Below are positions 52,395 through 60,666 of a stretch of 64,000 nt of DNA, one piece after another. Source of the stretch: an uncultured Prevotellaceae bacterium (GTDB lineage Bacteria > Bacteroidota > Bacteroidia > Bacteroidales > Bacteroidaceae); the NCBI GenBank assembly GCA_900316285.1, contig ONCG01000005.1, positions 124,001-188,000 of the forward strand, read 5' to 3'. Positions within the stretch are counted from its first letter, which is position 1; each line of letters opens with the position of its first letter. The notes under the pieces were generated by a model. It was not told the DNA's origin, searched no databases, and saw only the letters and a program-made list of their open reading frames with translations. Made by a program: the position numbers and the translations under genes.

Positions 52395-52425
52395 ATTGCT
52401 TTTTGGAGAAAATTAATTAATTTTG
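52395..52425 (+). promoter_or_regulatory. Promoter of the SpoIIE/HATPase gene
   Basis: TAATTTTG (52418-52425) with ATTG (52395-52398) 19 bp upstream. This supports the ATG at 52455 rather than the upstream frame start at 52389, which lies inside the promoter. Confidence 0.6.
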
Positions 52426-52454
52426 CGACCAAAAGGCAAAAAACCTGTGCACCG

Positions 52455-54689
52455 ATGATTAGAACCCGTATAAATCGTTTGGTTGAAAAACATGGAGAGG
52501 CGCTCATCGTCACGGCGGCAGCGACGCTGCTCTTTGTGACGCTGGCTATCATCTACTGGTATTCTTACTCTAGCATTAAAAAGAGCATATCGCGCAATGC
52601 TGAAAGCGAGTTGCGTGAGAGTAGCCTGAAGGTGAATAACGTGGTGAGCGTCATGGAACTTGCTCTTCGTAACAACGTATGGGCGGTGCCGAAGAGTGCC
52701 AACTCGATCAAGCAGGTGGAGGAGATGGTCGTACATGTGGTGGAAGACAACCTGCATGTAATGGGCTGCGGTGTTGCCTACCGGCCAGAGTTGAACAACG
52801 GCCAGCAGATGGGTGTGTTTGCCTATGATGTAGTGCCTGACAGCACCGCTGTGGTCTTGTTGAGCTACATGAAGTACGACTACACGAAGAGCGAATGGTA
52901 TGCGAAGGTCGTGCAGGATGAGCAGCCGCATTGGGCTGACCCCTACGTTGGCCTTACCTCACATCGCTTGTCGACAAGTTTCTCCATGCCCGTCTATGAC
53001 GACCAGAATCGATTTATCGCCGTGTCGTTTGTCGATGTGGCACTCGACTGGCTGTATAAGGTTGTTCATCAGGAAGATGTTGCCCCGAACACGGCGAACC
53101 TGCTCTTATCGCATTCTGGTGAGTTGCTGGTGTGTCCCGACAAGAGTATGCTGAACACGCGCAACTTTGTGCAGGCCGTCACGGGTCAGACTTCCAATGC
53201 TGAGGCTAAAGACGTTGAGCAGCGCATGCTGAATGGCGAGCGCGGCTATGTCTCGCTGAAGGACAAGGACGGTGAGAAACTGCACGTGTTCTTTGCACCG
53301 GTTGACAAGCGCGTGGGTTGGTCGATGGCTGTGGTGGCCAAAGACAAGGTGGTGTATCGCGACCTGTTCCGCACGAGCTTTAAGATGTTGTGTCTGGCCC
53401 TGCTTGGCTTGGCCTTGCTCGCCTTCATCGTATGGAATGTGAGAAAACAGGCAAAGCGCTTGCAACAGATTGATGCCGAAAAGGAACGCATCGGTAGTGA
53501 GCTGCGCATTGCCAGTGAAATACAGCAGTCGATGATTCCGAAGGTGTTCCCACCTTATCCCGACCGCGACGATATAGATGTATATGGACTGCTGGAACCA
53601 GCGAAATATGTGGGTGGCGACCTGTTCGACTTCTACATCCGCGATGAGAAGTTGTTTTTCTGCATTGGCGATGTGTCAGGAAAAGCCGTGGCGGCATCGC
53701 TGGTGATGGCTGTTACACAATCGCTGTTCCGCACGCTCTCGGCTCACGAGGCCAATGCGGCACGCATCATGGACCTGATGAACGAGTCGATGTCGAATTC
53801 CAACGAGTCGATGATGTTCGTAACACTGTTCCTCGGTGTTCTCGACCTGCCGACGGGTCGTCTGCGCTATTGCAACGCTGGGCATAATGCTCCGCTGATC
53901 ATCGAGAACGGAAGCGCCACCTCCGCTACCAATGCCTCGACTCAAAATGTTCATGCGCTGCCCGTGGTGTCGAATGTGCCGCTGGGCATTATGCCCAATC
54001 ATAAGTTTGAGGGACAGGAAACAGTCATCAAACCACATAGTGTCATCTTCCTCTATACCGACGGACTCACCGAGGCTGAAGACGCTAACCTCAAGCAGTT
54101 TGGCAAGCAGCGCATGCAGATATTGGCTGAGACCTATCAGCAGAATGAAGGTGTACAGGAACTCGTTAATAAGATGACGAGTGCCGTGAAGGAGTTTGTG
54201 GGTGGTGCCGAGCAAAGCGACGACCTGACGATGTTGGCCGTCGACTATAAAAAGGTACAGCGGAAGGTCATGTTGAAGCGCTCGCTCACGTTGCCGAACG
54301 ATGTGCAGACCATCCCGCAACTCGCAGAGTTTGTGGAAGGTGTCGGTGAGGAACTGGGCTTTGATATGGAGGATACCATGGGCTTGAACCTCGCCTTGGA
54401 AGAGGCTGTGGTGAACGTCATGACCTACGCCTATCCGAAGGGAACCCTCGGCACCGTGCAGATTGATGCTGAAGCCAACGACCAGCGACTGAAGTTGGTC
54501 ATCACCGACCAAGGCTCGCCTTTCGACCCCACGGCGAAAGAGGATGCCGACATCACGCTCTCGGTGGAAGACCGCCCCATTGGCGGCTTGGGAATCTTCC
54601 TGGTGCGCCAGCTCATGGACTCCATCAACTATGAGCGTGTGAACGGCAGCAACGTGCTCACGCTGCGAAAGAAGCTCACGGGGAAATAG
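52455..54689 (+). CDS. Membrane sensor with SpoIIE phosphatase and HATPase domains
   Basis: A 744-aa protein. Helix 1 (about 18-38), an extracellular dCache-like sensor (about 40-310, WVADPYVGL-type segment SFSMPVYDDQNRFIAVSFVDV), helix 2 (about 318-338), a coiled coil (LQQIDAEKERIGSELRIASEIQQSM), the PP2C-like SpoIIE phosphatase (VGGDLFDFYI, DGLTEAED, DDLTMLAVDY) and a GHKL ATPase of the anti-sigma kinase type (LEEAVVNVMTYAYP, DQGSPFDP, GLGIFLVRQLMD). It probably controls the STAS protein at 56851 by phosphorylation switching. No HAMP domain is visible. Confidence 0.88.
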   Translation: MIRTRINRLVEKHGEALIVTAAATLLFVTLAIIYWYSYSSIKKSISRNAESELRESSLKVNNVVSVMELALRNNVWAVPKSANSIKQVEEMVVHVVEDNLHVMGCGVAYRPELNNGQQMGVFAYDVVPDSTAVVLLSYMKYDYTKSEWYAKVVQDEQPHWADPYVGLTSHRLSTSFSMPVYDDQNRFIAVSFVDVALDWLYKVVHQEDVAPNTANLLLSHSGELLVCPDKSMLNTRNFVQAVTGQTSNAEAKDVEQRMLNGERGYVSLKDKDGEKLHVFFAPVDKRVGWSMAVVAKDKVVYRDLFRTSFKMLCLALLGLALLAFIVWNVRKQAKRLQQIDAEKERIGSELRIASEIQQSMIPKVFPPYPDRDDIDVYGLLEPAKYVGGDLFDFYIRDEKLFFCIGDVSGKAVAASLVMAVTQSLFRTLSAHEANAARIMDLMNESMSNSNESMMFVTLFLGVLDLPTGRLRYCNAGHNAPLIIENGSATSATNASTQNVHALPVVSNVPLGIMPNHKFEGQETVIKPHSVIFLYTDGLTEAEDANLKQFGKQRMQILAETYQQNEGVQELVNKMTSAVKEFVGGAEQSDDLTMLAVDYKKVQRKVMLKRSLTLPNDVQTIPQLAEFVEGVGEELGFDMEDTMGLNLALEEAVVNVMTYAYPKGTLGTVQIDAEANDQRLKLVITDQGSPFDPTAKEDADITLSVEDRPIGGLGIFLVRQLMDSINYERVNGSNVLTLRKKLTGK

Positions 54690-54848
54690 GGCGCAGAGCG
54701 CCGTTCAAAAGGGCCTGCGGCCCGTTCAAGGTTCAATGCGCTTCGCGCGGTTCAAAAGGCCTTCGGCCGTTCAAAGGACCTGCGGTCCGTTCAAAATTCA
54801 ATGCGCTGCGCGCCGTTCAAAAGGACCTGAGGTCCGTTCAAGGTTCAA
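54690..54848. repeat. Array of seven three-base-loop hairpins with GTTCAA links
   Basis: Stems at 54690 (GGCGC/GCGCC), 54711 (GGGCC/GGCCC), 54738 (GCGC/GCGC), 54758 (GGCC/GGCC), 54776 (GGACC/GGTCC), 54803 (GCGC/GCGC) and 54823 (GGACC/GGTCC), each with a three-base loop and followed by GTTCAA. The first begins at the last base of the stop codon of the SpoIIE gene; the array runs up to the next gene. Confidence 0.92.
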
Positions 54849-54899
54849 GGTGTGAAATAAAAGCAAAAGTAATATAACTCTAATTCTGAAATTGCAACA

Positions 54900-56687
54900 A
54901 TGATAGTTCTCGGACTAAGCCTGAAGGCATGGGTGACCATCATCGCGATACTGAGTATCTTCGTGGTGATGACTCGTTCGCACGTTCCTGCCGAAGTGGC
55001 TTTCCTCGGTGCACTCACGGTACTACTCGTTACGGGCGTGGTGACTGAAGAGGAAGGCATGGCTGGCTTCGGATCCGAGCCCGTCGTGGTGCATGCCGCG
55101 TTCTTTGTTGTCATTGCAGGATTGATGCAATCGGGTGTGCTCTACTGGCTGACACGGCACGGGTTAGGCGATCCGAGCAGCTATCGGCGCGCCATCATCA
55201 AGCTGATGCTGCCCGTGGGCGTGCTCTCTGCCATGCTGAACGGCGTGAACGTCGTGGCGATGTTCATCGATGCCGTGAAGATTTGGGCACGACGACTCGA
55301 GATAGCACCCTCGCGACTGCTGCTGCCGTTGAGCTATGCTGCCACGTTGGGTGGCACCTGTACGCTGTTGGGCAACTCGTCGAACCTCGTTATATCAGGT
55401 CTCTATATGGAGAAGACGGGACACTCGCTGAGCCTCTTCCAGCCCCTGGTGCCTGGACTAGTCATCACCTTCGTGGGTGTGGTACTGGTGGTCATGCTCA
55501 GACGTTTCATTCCGGAGCGCGAGTCGCCGGAACAGTCGTTCGAAACCACTAGCGACTATACCGTTGAACTGCTCGTTCCCACCGACAACCAAGCCGTAGG
55601 ACTCACTGTGGGTGAGGCTGGATTGCAACAGGTGAAGGGTGGTTCGCTCATCGAGATTGTGCGCTTCGACAAGGAAATCATTATGCCCGTGCCCGACGAT
55701 GAGTTCATTTTGGGCGGCGACCGACTGATCTATGCCGGACAGATTAACGAGATTCTCGATCTGAAGCGTTCGCATGGCTTTGTGGCTGCCGACCATCATG
55801 TATACAACATCAGCGAAATAGACAGCGACCGAAAGTTGCGCACAGCCTATGTGACCTTCGGCAGCGATCTCATCGGAACATCGATGACCGAAAACGGTTT
55901 TGAGCGGGCCAACGATATGGTGCTCGTTGCTGTGGCGCGACAGGGAAAGCGTGTCGACGGACAGCCACGAGAGATACGCTTGCAGGCAGGTGACTCGCTG
56001 TTGCTGGAGTGTCCGCCGAAGAGCGACGACCAGCTGGAGCGCATCAACCACCGAAACCTGCGGTTCTTCGATTCGCACTTCGTGCCGCAGATAGGACCGC
56101 GCACCGTCACGGCAGCAATCATCCTCGTGCTGATGTTCTTCATCTCGTCGTTCCACGTGCTGCCCCTGATGGCAACCACCATGCTCGCTGCAGGAGCCAT
56201 GCTGATGACGAGGTGCTGTCGTATGGACCGCGTTGTGAAATACATAGAATGGGAGCTGTTGCTCGTGCTCGGTGCCACGGTGGTGTTTTCGATAGCCATC
56301 ACGAAGACTGGTATCGCAGAGGTTGTGGCTAACCACGTGCTGAATATCTGCGGCACGAATCCCTATGTCATCATGGCGGTGATGTGCTTGCTGGCATCCT
56401 TAGTCAGCGAGTTTGTTAACGATGTGGGTAGTAGCGCCGTGTTCTTCCCGATTATCTGGAAGCAGGCTGAGGCCCTGGGCTGCAATCCCATGCCGTTCGT
56501 CATCTCGCTCATGCTTTCCGTCACCATCAGTTTTGCATCGCCCATCGGCTGCAGCACACACATGCTCATCTATGGTCCTGGTAGCTTCCGCTTCTCCGAC
56601 TTCGCACGCTTGGGTATCGTCATACACCTCGTGTTGCTGGTGGTGTTGATAATTGTGGTGAACCTGGTGTACCCGATATATAGTTGA
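54900..56687 (+). CDS. SLC13-family permease with RCK_C (TrkA-C) domains
   Basis: A 595-aa transporter with about ten helices and two cytoplasmic RCK_C domains in the middle (about 215-385: GLTVGEAGLQQVKGG..LIEIVR and LIGTSMTENGFERANDMVLVAVAR). The transporter half repeats GGTCTLLGNSSNLVISG and SPIGCSTHMLIYGPG carry the S/N-rich re-entrant motifs of the divalent-anion symporter family. The substrate is likely a carboxylate or sulfate; RCK_C suggests gating by a nucleotide or ion. Lies between the SpoIIE and STAS genes. Confidence 0.85.
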   Translation: MIVLGLSLKAWVTIIAILSIFVVMTRSHVPAEVAFLGALTVLLVTGVVTEEEGMAGFGSEPVVVHAAFFVVIAGLMQSGVLYWLTRHGLGDPSSYRRAIIKLMLPVGVLSAMLNGVNVVAMFIDAVKIWARRLEIAPSRLLLPLSYAATLGGTCTLLGNSSNLVISGLYMEKTGHSLSLFQPLVPGLVITFVGVVLVVMLRRFIPERESPEQSFETTSDYTVELLVPTDNQAVGLTVGEAGLQQVKGGSLIEIVRFDKEIIMPVPDDEFILGGDRLIYAGQINEILDLKRSHGFVAADHHVYNISEIDSDRKLRTAYVTFGSDLIGTSMTENGFERANDMVLVAVARQGKRVDGQPREIRLQAGDSLLLECPPKSDDQLERINHRNLRFFDSHFVPQIGPRTVTAAIILVLMFFISSFHVLPLMATTMLAAGAMLMTRCCRMDRVVKYIEWELLLVLGATVVFSIAITKTGIAEVVANHVLNICGTNPYVIMAVMCLLASLVSEFVNDVGSSAVFFPIIWKQAEALGCNPMPFVISLMLSVTISFASPIGCSTHMLIYGPGSFRFSDFARLGIVIHLVLLVVLIIVVNLVYPIYS

Positions 56688-56732
56688 TAGTTGATAGTTG
56701 AAAGTTTATAGTTTTGATTACTCTACAAAACC

Positions 56733-56833
56733 GCGACTTTGTCGCATCTTAACATATCTAAACTGCGCTTGGCGCATCTCAACGATTCTAAACCGCGACG
56801 CAGTCGCATAAGATATAAAACCGCGCATAGCGC
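56733..56833. repeat. Array of four GCGAC/GCGC three-base-loop hairpins
   Basis: Stems at 56733 (GCGAC-TTT-GTCGC), 56765 (GCGC-TTG-GCGC), 56795 (GCGAC-GCA-GTCGC) and 56823 (GCGC-ATA-GCGC), about 30 nt apart, with linkers like ATCTNAAC and TCTAAAC. A related hairpin lies at 57174-57186 (GCGCC-GCA-GGCGC). Confidence 0.88.
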
Positions 56834-56850
56834 AATAAAATACAAAGAAA

Positions 56851-57156
56851 ATGAATACGACACTTAAAGAAGAGAACAACTACTATGTAATGTACTTCGA
56901 CGGACGGCTCGACACCGCTGCCGCCCCCGAGGCAGACAAGGCCACACTGCCACTCCTCGAAAGCGAAGGTCATGACATCATCCTCGACTGCAGCAAACTG
57001 GAGTATATCTCCTCCAGTGGACTGCGCATCTTCCTGAATGTTCTCAAGAATGTCAAGGGCAAAGGCCATCAGGTCTTCATCCGCGGCATCAACGAAAGCA
57101 TCCAGAAGGTGTTCAAGATGACAGGTTTCTACAATCTGTTCAAGGTGATGGAATGA
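56851..57156 (+). CDS. STAS-domain anti-anti-sigma-like protein
   Basis: A 101-aa single STAS domain (MNTTLKEENNYYVMYFDGRLDTA...). ILDCSKLEYISSSGLRIFL carries the conserved serine cluster that is phosphorylated in SpoIIAA/RsbV proteins. It likely works with the SpoIIE/HATPase protein as a partner-switch. A hairpin array lies just upstream. Confidence 0.9.
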   Translation: MNTTLKEENNYYVMYFDGRLDTAAAPEADKATLPLLESEGHDIILDCSKLEYISSSGLRIFLNVLKNVKGKGHQVFIRGINESIQKVFKMTGFYNLFKVME

Positions 57157-57205
57157 GTAAATAACTCTTAACCGCGCCGCAGGCGCATTGAACCCAACTT
57201 ACCCA

Positions 57206-58243
57206 TTGAACTCAGATTTTGACATTCACGAGGAGCGACTCTCGCAGGGTGAAAAAGACTTCGAGAACGCGCTACGCCCGTTGAAGTTCCATGACTTCAG
57301 CGGTCAGCAGAGCGTTGTAGAGAACCTCGAGGTGTTTGTTGAGGCTGCAAAATATCGTGGCGAACCTCTCGACCACACGCTGCTTCACGGCCCTCCAGGA
57401 CTTGGTAAGACCACCCTGTCGAACATCATCGCCAACGAACTCGGCGTAGGCTTTAAGATTACCTCCGGTCCTGTGCTCGACAAGCCTGGCGACTTGGCTG
57501 GTATTCTCACCTCGCTCGAGCCACGCGACGTGCTGTTCATCGACGAGATACACCGTCTGTCGCCTGTCGTCGAGGAGTATCTCTACTCGGCAATGGAAGA
57601 CTATCGCATCGATATCATGATCGATAAGGGTCCTTCGGCACGCTCCATACAAATCGACCTGAACCCCTTCACTCTCGTCGGTGCAACCACGCGTTCTGGC
57701 TTACTCACGGCTCCGCTGCGCGCACGCTTCGGCATCAACCTGCATCTGGAGTACTACGACCCGTTGACGCTGCAGAAGATCATACGCCGCTCGGCAGGCA
57801 TCCTTGGCGTGCCCATCGACGACGATGCTGCCAACGAGATAGCACGCCGTTCACGTGGTACGCCTCGTATTGCCAATGCCCTGCTGCGCCGCGTGCGCGA
57901 CTTCGCTCAGGTGAAAGGCTCCGGGCGCATCGACCAGCGCATCGCCGGCATTGCCCTGAAGGCGCTGAACATCGACCAGTATGGCCTTGATGAAATAGAT
58001 AACAAGATTCTCTTGACCATCATCGATAAGTTCCGTGGTGGTCCCGTCGGTCTCAGCACCATCGCCACCGCCATTGGTGAGGACACCGGTACTGTTGAGG
58101 AGGTCTATGAGCCGTTCCTCATCATGGAAGGCTTCATCAAGCGTACGCCTCGTGGCCGCATGGCTACTCGCCTTGCCTACGATCACCTCGGCCGCAATCC
58201 CTATAATGGCAACATCATGGAACCGAATCTGTTTACAGATTAA
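57206..58243 (+). CDS. ruvB: Holliday junction branch-migration helicase RuvB (TTG start)
   Basis: RuvB (345 aa from 57206): Walker [10 protein letters not shown], Walker [10 protein letters not shown], the sensor region [16 protein letters not shown] and a winged-helix C-terminus. No ATG fits. The best start is the TTG at 57206 ([12 protein letters not shown]), which aligns with the usual MN-DFDI start; another TTG lies at 57188. It ends just before a bidirectional terminator. Confidence 0.95.
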   Translation: MNSDFDIHEERLSQGEKDFENALRPLKFHDFSGQQSVVENLEVFVEAAKYRGEPLDHTLLHGPPGLGKTTLSNIIANELGVGFKITSGPVLDKPGDLAGILTSLEPRDVLFIDEIHRLSPVVEEYLYSAMEDYRIDIMIDKGPSARSIQIDLNPFTLVGATTRSGLLTAPLRARFGINLHLEYYDPLTLQKIIRRSAGILGVPIDDDAANEIARRSRGTPRIANALLRRVRDFAQVKGSGRIDQRIAGIALKALNIDQYGLDEIDNKILLTIIDKFRGGPVGLSTIATAIGEDTGTVEEVYEPFLIMEGFIKRTPRGRMATRLAYDHLGRNPYNGNIMEPNLFTD

Positions 58244-58294
58244 ACAACCGCCGGAACACCCCAAAAGGCAACGACATCCCAAATAACACATATT

Positions 58295-58362
58295 GCGTGC
58301 CTTTAGTTACGCGACACAAACTGATGTGTCTTTCCTATAGCGTAACTAAAGGCACGCTTTTT
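58295..58362. terminator. Long bidirectional hairpin after ruvB
   Basis: GCGTGCCTTTAGTTACGC (58295-58312) pairs perfectly with the sequence at 58340-58357 (18 bp); a second inner stem GACACA/TGTGTC (58313-58330) sits within the loop; TTTTT follows. Confidence 0.92.
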
Positions 58363-58364
58363 AC

Positions 58365-58628
58365 ATGCTTAGAGCATTACTCCTGACCTCTCAAAGCAAT
58401 ACTTTTGACCTCTCAGAGCATAGCTTTGGCGTTCTAAAAGCAATGCAGTTGGAAGCCAAAAGCAATGTAGTTGGAAGCTCAAAGCAATGCAGTTGGAAGC
58501 TCAAAGCATAGCTCTGGCACTCGTAAAGCTATGCTTTTGGAGACACAGATCATTGCTCTGGCTTTTGCGCAGCATAGCTGCGTAAGTTGTGCAGCACTGC
58601 TGCGTAAAATGTGCCGCTATGCTGCGTA
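58365..58628. repeat. 22-nt periodic palindrome array, locus 3 (12 units)
   Basis: Twelve units of exactly 22 nt (starts 58365, 58387, ... 58607). Cores change from AGAGCATTACTC and AAAGCAATGCAGTT to AAAGCATAGCTCT and finally GCAGCATAGCTGC, GCAGCACTGCTGC and GCCGCTATGCTGC, without loss of phase. It lies between the convergent ruvB and lipoprotein genes, 16 bp from the latter's stop codon. Confidence 0.94.
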
Positions 58629-58643
58629 ACAAGAGACACACAC

Positions 58644-59117
58644 TTATTGAATTCCGTTGATGACGAAGTCTTCATCTTCTTGAATGACACGAATCTTATG
58701 AGAACCTTTGATTCCCATGTCATAGAAGGAATATTGATACCAATTGTCGCCCAGAGGCTCTACACTGATAACCTCATGCCGGTTGCTGGGACCATCTTGG
58801 TAACCGCTGCGGAAATCCCACGAGGCTAAGCCGCCACCTTCGTATTCGTAGTCGTCGGCAAGCTTTTTCAAGACCTCTGCTGAACAATGCTTTTTCAAAA
58901 ACTCTTCGTTTTCAAACTTCTTGCTGTTGTAGAAGTCCGTAATGAAAGCAATGGTCGCTTCTACCCGTGCCGTGCTATCTGCAATAGCATCATTGCTGGA
59001 GTCTGCAAGGGCGGTGCTGTCTTGAAGCTCCTGTTCTGCCTTTTGAGCGGCATTGTTGCCACAAGAGGCAACCATCGTAAGAGCCATCAAAGCCAATAAA
59101 TAAGTTAATCTTCTCAT
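58644..59117 (-). CDS. Small lipoprotein, unknown function
   Basis: A 157-aa protein from ATG 59117: MRRLTYLLALMALTMVASCGN gives a lipobox with Cys at ASC. The mature part is acidic with a helical N-terminal region and a short beta domain (FRSGYQDGPSN, VEPLGDNWYQYSFYDMGIKGSH). It resembles small DUF3828/nuclear-transport-factor-like lipoproteins in shape, but I do not recognise it. A TTG upstream (59129) is an alternative start. Confidence 0.65.
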   Translation of the reverse strand: MRRLTYLLALMALTMVASCGNNAAQKAEQELQDSTALADSSNDAIADSTARVEATIAFITDFYNSKKFENEEFLKKHCSAEVLKKLADDYEYEGGGLASWDFRSGYQDGPSNRHEVISVEPLGDNWYQYSFYDMGIKGSHKIRVIQEDEDFVINGIQ

Positions 59118-59200
59118 GATTCTTTTCAATCTAATGATACATTATTTATAAAATTTTCATTTGATGCTGCATAGTTCAGAAATAGGGAGTCGATTCTACC

Positions 59201-59336
59201 ACATGCAAAAAACGGTCGTAGACGACATAATGACCGCAGCGCGGTTACCGATTTGGATTCGAACTTGTTCGCTTTCATTGTGTGACGGAGAATGAGCTGT
59301 GAGTACTCTTTCTGCGTCTCAGTACTTTTTGCATGT
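59201..59336. repeat. 11-bp inverted repeats around 136 bp (MITE-like)
   Basis: ACATGCAAAAA (59201-59211) and TTTTTGCATGT (59326-59336) are perfect inverted repeats between two minus-strand genes. No coding sequence inside; no obvious target duplication. Confidence 0.45.
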
Positions 59337-59366
59337 TAGGTAAAAGAAAGCCGTTATCGCCTTGAG

Positions 59367-60569
59367 CTAATACAAAAATCCGAAAAGCCAGAGTGGAATC
59401 TTGTTCCCTAAAACAAACTCTTCGTCTGCTGAAGCAATGAAACTCTCGGAAACACCGGCAATCTGCTTACCATCCTTGGAACGCCCTCCCACCTCAATCG
59501 TGTACTGATGGTCGATGGTAAAGTCGGCAGTAGTCTTGCTATATTCAACTACGTGGGCTGATGATAGTTGGTTAATAAAAAACACCTCTCGCTCCGTACC
59601 TTCATTCACATGTGTGGTCGCCAGCGCATGGAGCATATTGGTGTTCTCCATATAGATTTTGTCAGGTTTCTGTAGCCGCTTTACGTTTGTTACATCAGAA
59701 TAGAGCAACTGAAGCAGCCGGGCATCACTAAGATTCTGCAGATACTGCAACAGAGTGTAGCGCGAGATTTCTGCCATTGATGACAATTTCACAGTGTCGA
59801 CACTATAAGGAACCGTTGACGAAAGAATCCCCAATAAAGACTTAACCTTTCGGATGTTTGCTACGTCTAGTTTCTTTAACTGCGGAAGTTCTGATTCGAT
59901 GATTGTGTTGACGATATTCTCTATACGTTCATAGTAATGATTCTGACCTTCTTTCAAGAAAGGATAGTAGCCATAGCGAAGGTACTCGGAGAAAAGTGGT
60001 AGCGGGCGCAGTTGCGCATTTACCTCCGCACACAAGGTGTTGCCGTCATTAAGGATTTCCTGTAGCGTTCTTTTTCGGAATTTTTTCTGATAGAACATCA
60101 GCAGATATTCCCTAAACGAAAGGCCCTGCATATTGTATGAAATGCAGCGACGTGACAAGTCAGCCTCCCCTTCAGTAAGATTAATCAGCGACGAACCGCT
60201 CAGAACGATGTGCATGTCTTCAAATTCGTCGTATGCATTCTTGATTTCCAGACTCCATCCTTTGTATTTATGGACTTCATCGAGAAACAGATATTTTCCG
60301 CCTTGCGCATGGAATCGCTCGATAAAGTCAAGAAGGCCGTGTGTGCTGAAATAGATGTTATCCAGACTGGCATATAGTACGTCTGTAGTGTTCGTAGGTC
60401 CAAACTCCTGTAGAATGCGTTGGAGCATCAGCGTTGTCTTGCCAACACCCTTTTGTCCTTTAATCATAAGCAGGCGATCTTCCCAGTCGATTTCCTCCAT
60501 TTTGCTTCTGACGAAATCAATCTTTACGGTCTGCATCCTGTTAAGATGCCTTTTAATCAGTGTTTCCAT
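59367..60569 (-). CDS. AAA-family ATPase with DUF4143 domain
   Basis: A 400-aa protein: AAA_14 P-loop (KGQKGVGKTTLML, Walker A), YLFLDEVHK (Walker B), SGSSLINL (sensor), then GLSFREYLLMF and a C-terminal DUF4143 region with ILSSTVPYSVDTVKLSSMAEISRYTLLQYLQNL. Such proteins are frequent orphan ATPases in Bacteroidota and archaea; substrate unknown. The ATG at 60569 agrees with the promoter position. It carries a symmetrical sequence over its promoter that might be a self-regulatory operator. Confidence 0.85.
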   Translation of the reverse strand: METLIKRHLNRMQTVKIDFVRSKMEEIDWEDRLLMIKGQKGVGKTTLMLQRILQEFGPTNTTDVLYASLDNIYFSTHGLLDFIERFHAQGGKYLFLDEVHKYKGWSLEIKNAYDEFEDMHIVLSGSSLINLTEGEADLSRRCISYNMQGLSFREYLLMFYQKKFRKRTLQEILNDGNTLCAEVNAQLRPLPLFSEYLRYGYYPFLKEGQNHYYERIENIVNTIIESELPQLKKLDVANIRKVKSLLGILSSTVPYSVDTVKLSSMAEISRYTLLQYLQNLSDARLLQLLYSDVTNVKRLQKPDKIYMENTNMLHALATTHVNEGTEREVFFINQLSSAHVVEYSKTTADFTIDHQYTIEVGGRSKDGKQIAGVSESFIASADEEFVLGNKIPLWLFGFLY

Positions 60570-60595
60570 TATCTTCTCAATTACATTTCTGGGTG

Positions 60596-60666
60596 CAAAT
60601 ATAATCAAAAATGTTCAGCCTGCAAAACATTTTTGTTAATAATTTGTTCTGCATACTGAACATTTT
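60596..60666 (-). promoter_or_regulatory. Promoter and 11-bp inverted repeat of the DUF4143 gene
   Basis: TTTG (complement of 60623-60626), 19-bp spacer, TATATTTG (complement of 60596-60603). AAAATGTTCAG (60608-60618) and CTGAACATTTT (60656-60666) flank the -33 box as an inverted repeat with a 37-nt gap. Confidence 0.72.

Noticed and set aside
58365-58628. CRISPR array at the 22-nt repeats
   Set aside because: A CRISPR has long identical repeats and unique spacers of about 30 nt; here the period is 22 nt, no constant repeat exists and no cas gene is in the window.
59240-59290. tRNA-like T-arm (GGATTCGAAC on the plus strand)
   Set aside because: The bases around the T-loop-like sequence do not pair and no anticodon or acceptor stem can be built.
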